Made by a program: the position numbers and the translations under genes. 64,000 nt of DNA from Ursus arctos (Eukaryota; Chordata; Mammalia; Carnivora; Ursidae). The notes under the pieces are model-generated. The model worked only from the letters and a program-made list of their open reading frames with translations. It made no database searches and was not told where the DNA came from. Shown here one piece after another: positions 59,775-64,000 of the stretch (within the stretch, counting starts at the first letter, position 1; each line of letters begins with the position of its first letter). The stretch is from positions 53,305,438 through 53,369,437 of the forward strand of contig NW_026622786.1 in assembly GCF_023065955.2 (NCBI RefSeq). Reading direction: 5' to 3'.

Positions 59775-59880
59775 TTCCTAGAGAACAGGGCCAAGGTGAA
59801 GGTGCTTGCCCAGGGACACCTAGCAGGGGTGGTAGTAGAACTACTCCTGGACTTAGTGCTCTTTTGCACTTTATAGTAAA
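59775..59880 (-). mobile_element. MIR SINE fragment
   Basis: 'aaggtgcttgcccagggaca' and 'cctagcaggggtggtagtag' resemble the reverse MIR core. Confidence 0.45.
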
Positions 59881-60002
59881 ACCTTCTGCTGTACTTCTTT
59901 GACTACACTGTATTAAAAACCCGCCTCTTGTAAGTTTTCCCTGGCCCAGTCCCTCCTTGTGATTATTTCTCTATTCTGAATTTCCCAATCAGTGTGGTGT
60001 CC

Positions 60003-60072
60003 TATATATATATGAGATATATCTATATATATATATCCATATATATATATATATATATATCTCATATATATC
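60003..60072. repeat. (AT)n tract with an inverted repeat
   Basis: AT-rich tract holding the exact 17-base inverted arms atatatatgagatatat (60006-60022) and its complement (60055-60071), separated by 32 bases that are also almost all AT. Confidence 0.9.
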
Positions 60073-60169
60073 CATTTTGTGACACTCTTCACTCTATCCG
60101 CTCCTGAGACAGGGCCATCAGACTTTTGCTGCACCATCATTTAGTATCTGTGATGTTTGTTTTACGTAA

Positions 60170-60295
60170 CTTGCACGTGCTAGAACTAAAGGAAGCTTGT
60201 TGAGGGCAGACACGAATCCACCTCTCCATCATGCACACTTAGCTCAGTACCAAGCACAAAGAAGGTGCTGTAAAAATGAAGCTTTAATTGATAGG
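60170..60295 (+). mobile_element. L2 LINE 3' end
   Basis: 'agcttgttgagggcagacac' and 'agctcagtaccaagcacaaa', followed by 'gaaggtgctgtaaaaatg', match an L2 tail. Confidence 0.6.
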
Positions 60296-60999
60296 ATTAA
60301 AAAAGAACCTACCTGTTGTCTTCTATCCCAAGTTGAATTGACATTTGGCAGAGAAATGATCCTATAACTTGTTTTTAATTATATTATTGCACATGGCAAT
60401 CAGTGAAACAAAACATTTCGGTCTGCGTGGTAAATGGAAGAGAAAAAAAACAAAAATAATGGCAGTTAGCATTATTAACGTTTTGTACTGGATTCTTCAA
60501 GGTTACTGTCACCAAACTTGTCACACATCTCTAAGCTATCCTTCTGAAACTCCTTCAAAATGCCTTTGTATATTGGTATTTCTTGGGGTCCTATTTCTTG
60601 AAATTCTAATCCTATGTCCCCTTTTTTCACTCCAAGTTTCTTTTTTGAGAACTCTCCTGTATACTCATGTCTTCTATTATCACCAAGACATCAGAGTTTT
60701 ACACACTTCTAAACAAAGCTTGATCTTCCCTTTGAGCTGGATTTCCATTTTTCCAACAGTTCACTAGCTTCTCTAATAGCAATACCTAACTAAAACTCAT
60801 TACTTCTTTCTCTCCTTCTCCACCTAAATCTGCATCTGATTGCATACCTGGGTGGATGTCACCTGCTCTTCAAGCTAGGCTTCTTACTCCCTGCCTCCAC
60901 TCCAGCTCCCTGCCTATGTCTCATGCCCATCCCGGCACTCCATCTGTATCCCATTGGCTGACGTCACTTCTGTCACTTCCGTCCGTTCCTCGGGACAGC
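60296..60999. other. Intergenic, nothing recognised
   Basis: AT-rich, then CT-rich sequence. The 132-codon plus-strand frame at 60369-60767 shows no familiar domain and is probably chance. Confidence 0.5.
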
Positions 61000-61205
61000 T
61001 GACCTGCATTAGAACCACAGTCTCCTCCCCAGTCTCCATGCAGTCCTTCTTATCCCCGTCATTCTGTTCTTCACACTGAAACCAAAGTCATACTTCTAAA
61101 AGTCAAGTCTGAACTTGTCACTCAGTAACCTAATCATTTCTGATGCCCCATCGCAGAGGAATAAAGTTGAGACAATAAAAAAGCTCTCTGTGCTCTGGTC
61201 TTTCT
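61000..61205 (+). mobile_element. L2 LINE fragment
   Basis: 'aaccaaagtcatacttctaa', then 'acttgtcactcagtaacc' and 'gaggaataaagttgagac', follow the L2 3' region. Confidence 0.5.
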
Positions 61206-61284
61206 AGGTTTATTGAAGCCACTCTGCAGCATTTAACAAGCAGCATTGTGATTATCCAATTGAAAGTCTTGTTTACTACATCCT

Positions 61285-61450
61285 AATGTTTCTCATTAGG
61301 TCCACCACCACCTGTAGCCTTGAGGCACTCTTAAATGGCAAATCCTGAGCTCCATCCCAAATTTACTGAAGTGGAATTAGTGAAGGAGAGCTGGGTCCTA
61401 CAGTATGCATTTCACAGACCTCCCCTCTCCTCCCACCAAAGGAATCTTTC
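61285..61450 (+). mobile_element. MER5-like DNA transposon fragment
   Basis: The segment 'aaatggcaaatcctgagctc', then 'catcccaaatttactgaa' and 'cagtatgcatttcacagacc' resembles the middle and end of MER5-type hAT elements. It is weak and worn; the edges are estimates. Confidence 0.4.
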
Positions 61451-61467
61451 GAACTGCTTGCTATTAG

Positions 61468-61523
61468 ACTGCAAACAAAGCTCCCCAAGATGGTAACTGC
61501 AAACAAAGCTCCCCAAGATGGTA
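61468..61523. repeat. Tandem duplication of 28 bp
   Basis: Two exact copies (61468-61495 and 61496-61523) of a unit starting actgcaaacaaagctcccc, followed by a further act. The exact match suggests a recent slip duplication. Confidence 0.93.
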
Positions 61524-61599
61524 ACTCATCCATCCTGGAGCTCTAATATTTAGCCCAGTGTCTACACCCAAGAGATTCTCAATACCCAGGAAGACTCAT

Positions 61600-61745
61600 G
61601 CGATATCTCCTATGTTGCCAATGGAGAAAAGGCTCAGAAAAATAATGTCATTTGCCCAAGGTAATACAACTTTTAGGTGGTGGTACCAGTATGCAAACCT
61701 GGTCTTTAAACACCAAATAGCAAGCTCTGAGCTATTAGTCTGGTG
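61600..61745 (-). mobile_element. MIR SINE fragment
   Basis: 'atggagaaaaggctcagaaa', 'tcatttgcccaaggtaatac' and 'ccagtatgcaaacctggtct' follow the reverse MIR. Confidence 0.6.
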
Positions 61746-62146
61746 TCAGAATGTTCACACATGTACCCTGGTATGTGATAGACCAATAAAAGCTTTTTGC
61801 CTGATAAACTACTAATCCTTAATGTCCCCAGCCCATATAAGTGAAATTGCCCCCCACTGACCCCTGCTTAGCATTAGTTGATTATCTTTCCAGGGAGGCA
61901 ACTGATTGGACAAGGGTGGCCATGTGACATGAAGCTAGCCAATCTATCACATGCCAAGGCATGACAAAAAGATTAGCTGGATCAAACAAATTTTTATTCT
62001 CAAAATTTTTAGGAAATACTAAGAGGAAAAAGCAGTTAGAAATAGTAGTTGAAACTAAAAAGACATAAGGAGTCATGGGAGCCTTGAGTCCCATAATACA
62101 TATTGCAGGAAATATATAGCCATATATACATACAGAATCATCTCTC

Positions 62147-62165
62147 TGTGTGTGAGTGTGTGTGT

Positions 62166-62198
<33 letters not shown>

Positions 62199-62199
62199 T
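62147..62199. repeat. (TG)n microsatellite with interruptions
   Basis: TG repeats broken by two GAG-type interruptions near 62154 and 62170, then an uninterrupted run to 62199. Confidence 0.95.
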
Positions 62200-62214
62200 A
62201 AGCACATAGCCATA

Positions 62215-62403
62215 TAGCATGGTAGCTAAGAGCATGGGTCTTGGGATCAGAAAACCTGGGTCCGGATCCCAACGATAATGCTTATTACCTATGTCATCTC
62301 TGTAAAGCTTAACTTCTCTTGACCTCAGTTTCTTCATCTATACAATACAAACAGTAGTACCCAAAGTTTTTGTGAAAAGGCACTCAGGATAGCACCTACT
62401 ACA
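62215..62403 (+). mobile_element. MIR SINE, near full length
   Basis: 'gcatggtagctaagagcatg', 'aaaacctgggtccggatcc', 'gacctcagtttcttcatcta' and the tail 'ggatagcacctactacata' are in MIR order. Confidence 0.8.
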
Positions 62404-62413
62404 TAGAACCACC

Positions 62414-62628
62414 AGAGGGATGCCTCGGTGGCTCAGCCGGCTAAGGATTTGTCTTTGGCTCAGGTCATAATCTCAGGGTCCTGGGATTGAGCCCCATGTC
62501 AAGCTCTCTGCTCAGTGGGAGTCTGCTTCTCCCTCTCACTCTCCCTCTGCATGCTGTCTTTCTCTTTATCTCTCTCTCTCAAATAAAAATAAAATCTCAA
62601 AAATAAATAAAATCTTAAAAAAAAAAAA
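62414..62628 (+). mobile_element. Can-SINE in the intergenic region, duplicated tail motif
   Basis: Head gatgcctcggtggctcagccgg, gggattgagccccatg, CT-rich body and an A-tail in which aaataaaatct occurs twice. The duplication agaaccacc lies at 62405-62413 and 62629-62637. Confidence 0.9.
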
Positions 62629-63139
62629 AGAACCACCCAATAAATAGTGGGTATGATTCTGTACACTGAATCTAGGAAGAAGCAAACATCACAAATGAAT
62701 GAGGAAAGCCAACAGGAGAGAAAAGAGAGTGAATATATAGAACACATGGCTATAAGAGACATCGGCAAGACCTAGAACTAACTTTCTGGTTCCAATTCCA
62801 GTCCGCATGTTCTATTAATAAGAGACCCCTTCCCTTTGTCTTGATATAACTCTAAGGATCAAGTTCAATCATCCATTCTATATAGTGAAGACACTAGTGA
62901 CTATGCAGCTATTTGAACTTAAAAAAATGATGAAAAGACTGGCAGGTGGGCCACAGCTGTCCCTAGGAGACTGTAGACCACCATGAAACTTGCCTGATGG
63001 CTTTACCTTCTCATTAGAGTGCTCCTGTACTCCTTGCTTGTGACCAAGGTGGACACCTGTTCATTACTTTTTTCCTCCCCAGAAGTTCCAGCACTTAACG
63101 TGTGACCTTGTAATTGTCCATTTGCAAGTCTGTTTTCTC

Positions 63140-63226
63140 CATCTTAATGTTTCCCCTTGCGTAGGGGCCATGCTAATCTCCTCTGTACTGTTCCAATTTT
63201 CGTCTATGTGCTGCCAAAGTGAGCAC
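63140..63226 (-). pseudogene. U6 spliceosomal RNA pseudogene, degraded
   Basis: Read on the minus strand from 63226, the sequence follows U6 snRNA from its start: gtgctcactttggcagcac, then attggaacagtacagag and gattagcatggcccctacgc. Against U6 it has scattered changes in the 5' stem and middle, including within the conserved ACAGAGA-region surroundings, and similarity fades to the left of about 63150. No proximal promoter elements (a PSE, or a TATA box near -25) were made out. It is a retroposed, non-functional copy. Confidence 0.85.
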
Positions 63227-63231
63227 TTACT

Positions 63232-63350
63232 GTTTCTCTAAGTGTGGTCTACAACCACCTACAACAGAATCGCCTATCAGGGACTGTGTTGGCCTCCCTC
63301 ACTGTCACAGAATCTAGCATGATTCCAGACCAGAGTAGAAACTGGAACAA
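63232..63350 (+). mobile_element. MER5-like DNA transposon fragment
   Basis: 'tttctctaagtgtggtctac', then 'cagaatcgcctatcagggac', fits the start of a MER5-type element. It lies between the U6 pseudogene and a SINE. Confidence 0.4.
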
Positions 63351-63372
63351 AGAATTGGGGAAAGAGTTTTTT

Positions 63373-63584
63373 CCCCGAAGATTTATCTATTTGAGACAGA
63401 GAGAGAGAGAGCACACGCACATGCATGGGGAAGGGGCAAGTGGAAAGGGAGGGAGAGAATCTCAAAGAGACTCCCCACTGAGCTCAGAGCCAGACTCAGG
63501 CTCAATCCCAGGACGCTGAGATCATGACCCCAGGCAAAACCAAGAGTCTGACGGTCAACAAACAGAGACACCCAGGCACCCCGA
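63373..63584 (-). mobile_element. Can-SINE, older copy, intergenic
   Basis: Reverse-strand copy: gaagatttatctatttgagacagagagag on the left, and a degraded head ending in acacccaggcacccc on the right. Flanks ggggaaagagttttt and ggggaaagattttta form a decayed duplication. Confidence 0.88.
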
Positions 63585-64000
63585 GGGGAAAGATTTTTAA
63601 GAAAATCTATAATCATTCACTCTGTGTAAAGAGGGGCACAACCATTTTGTTCCTTGACTGCTAAAAATGAACAGACCAAGATTCCTCATCAAACTGGTTG
63701 CTCTTCTATTTTGGGGAGGTACCAAGACACTTCAGTGATGGACCAGTTCATGGTACTCATTAGCTAAGATTCTCACCACAGAAAAACTCCATGTCAAACT
63801 GCTTTGAGGAACTCTTGGTCAGATTTCCAAAACCATGGCGTGGAGTTTCTAAGCCACCGCAATTCCCCTTTGCATGCTTTCAAGTGGAAACAAAGCCCAA
63901 CTTCACAACAAATTCTCCACCTAATGCTGCTGGCAGGCCTCCCACTCAAAACAATAATTGGCTGCAAACTACACTGAACCCGTGAACTCAGGGAGCTCAG

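Noticed and set aside
1..64000. CRISPR arrays, operons, phage or bacterial features
   Set aside because: The window is vertebrate nuclear DNA with SINEs, L1s and a spliced gene; the regular repeats seen are microsatellites and minisatellites without spacers.

Overview
The window is mammalian nuclear DNA, most likely from a non-canid carnivore. It holds 18 copies of the tRNA-derived carnivore SINE (Can-SINE/SINEC), recognisable by a 'cctgggtggctcag' head, a 'ggatc/ttgagcccc' B-box region, a CT-rich body and an 'aaataaaatctt' A-tail. The bodies and tails look like bear, panda or seal (arctoid) copies rather than the dog SINEC_Cf type. That placement is from memory of the families.

Only one protein-coding exon is recognised: the first coding exon of CACHD1 on the minus strand (58007-58252). 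It encodes 82 residues and ends at a clean splice donor. It sits in a CpG island (about 57380-59130) that serves as promoter and 5' UTR. Everything left of 58006 is read as the first intron of CACHD1, running off the left edge; no second exon was recognised. Everything right of the island is upstream intergenic DNA. In human, as I recall, UBE2U and ROR1 lie on that side and RAVER2 and JAK1 on the other; none of these is seen here.

The intron carries ordinary repeats: one recent 5'-truncated L1 (44780-45560) with exact target-site duplications, an older L1 end (about 4570-5662), a nested L1/SINE cluster (about 41720-43850), many worn L2 and MIR copies, a MER20-like DNA transposon, microsatellites, and a second GC/CpG-rich patch with a 21-bp minisatellite near 22.4-22.9 kb. 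The intergenic end has a degraded U6 snRNA pseudogene, two SINEs, MIR and L2 fragments, a (TG)n tract and an AT-rich inverted repeat.

I found no sign of a previously undescribed biological system. The points most worth checking are the lengthened N-terminus of CACHD1 and its short upstream ORF, the intronic CpG-rich patch, two repeat-poor stretches with homeodomain-like motifs, and the young retrotransposon insertions.
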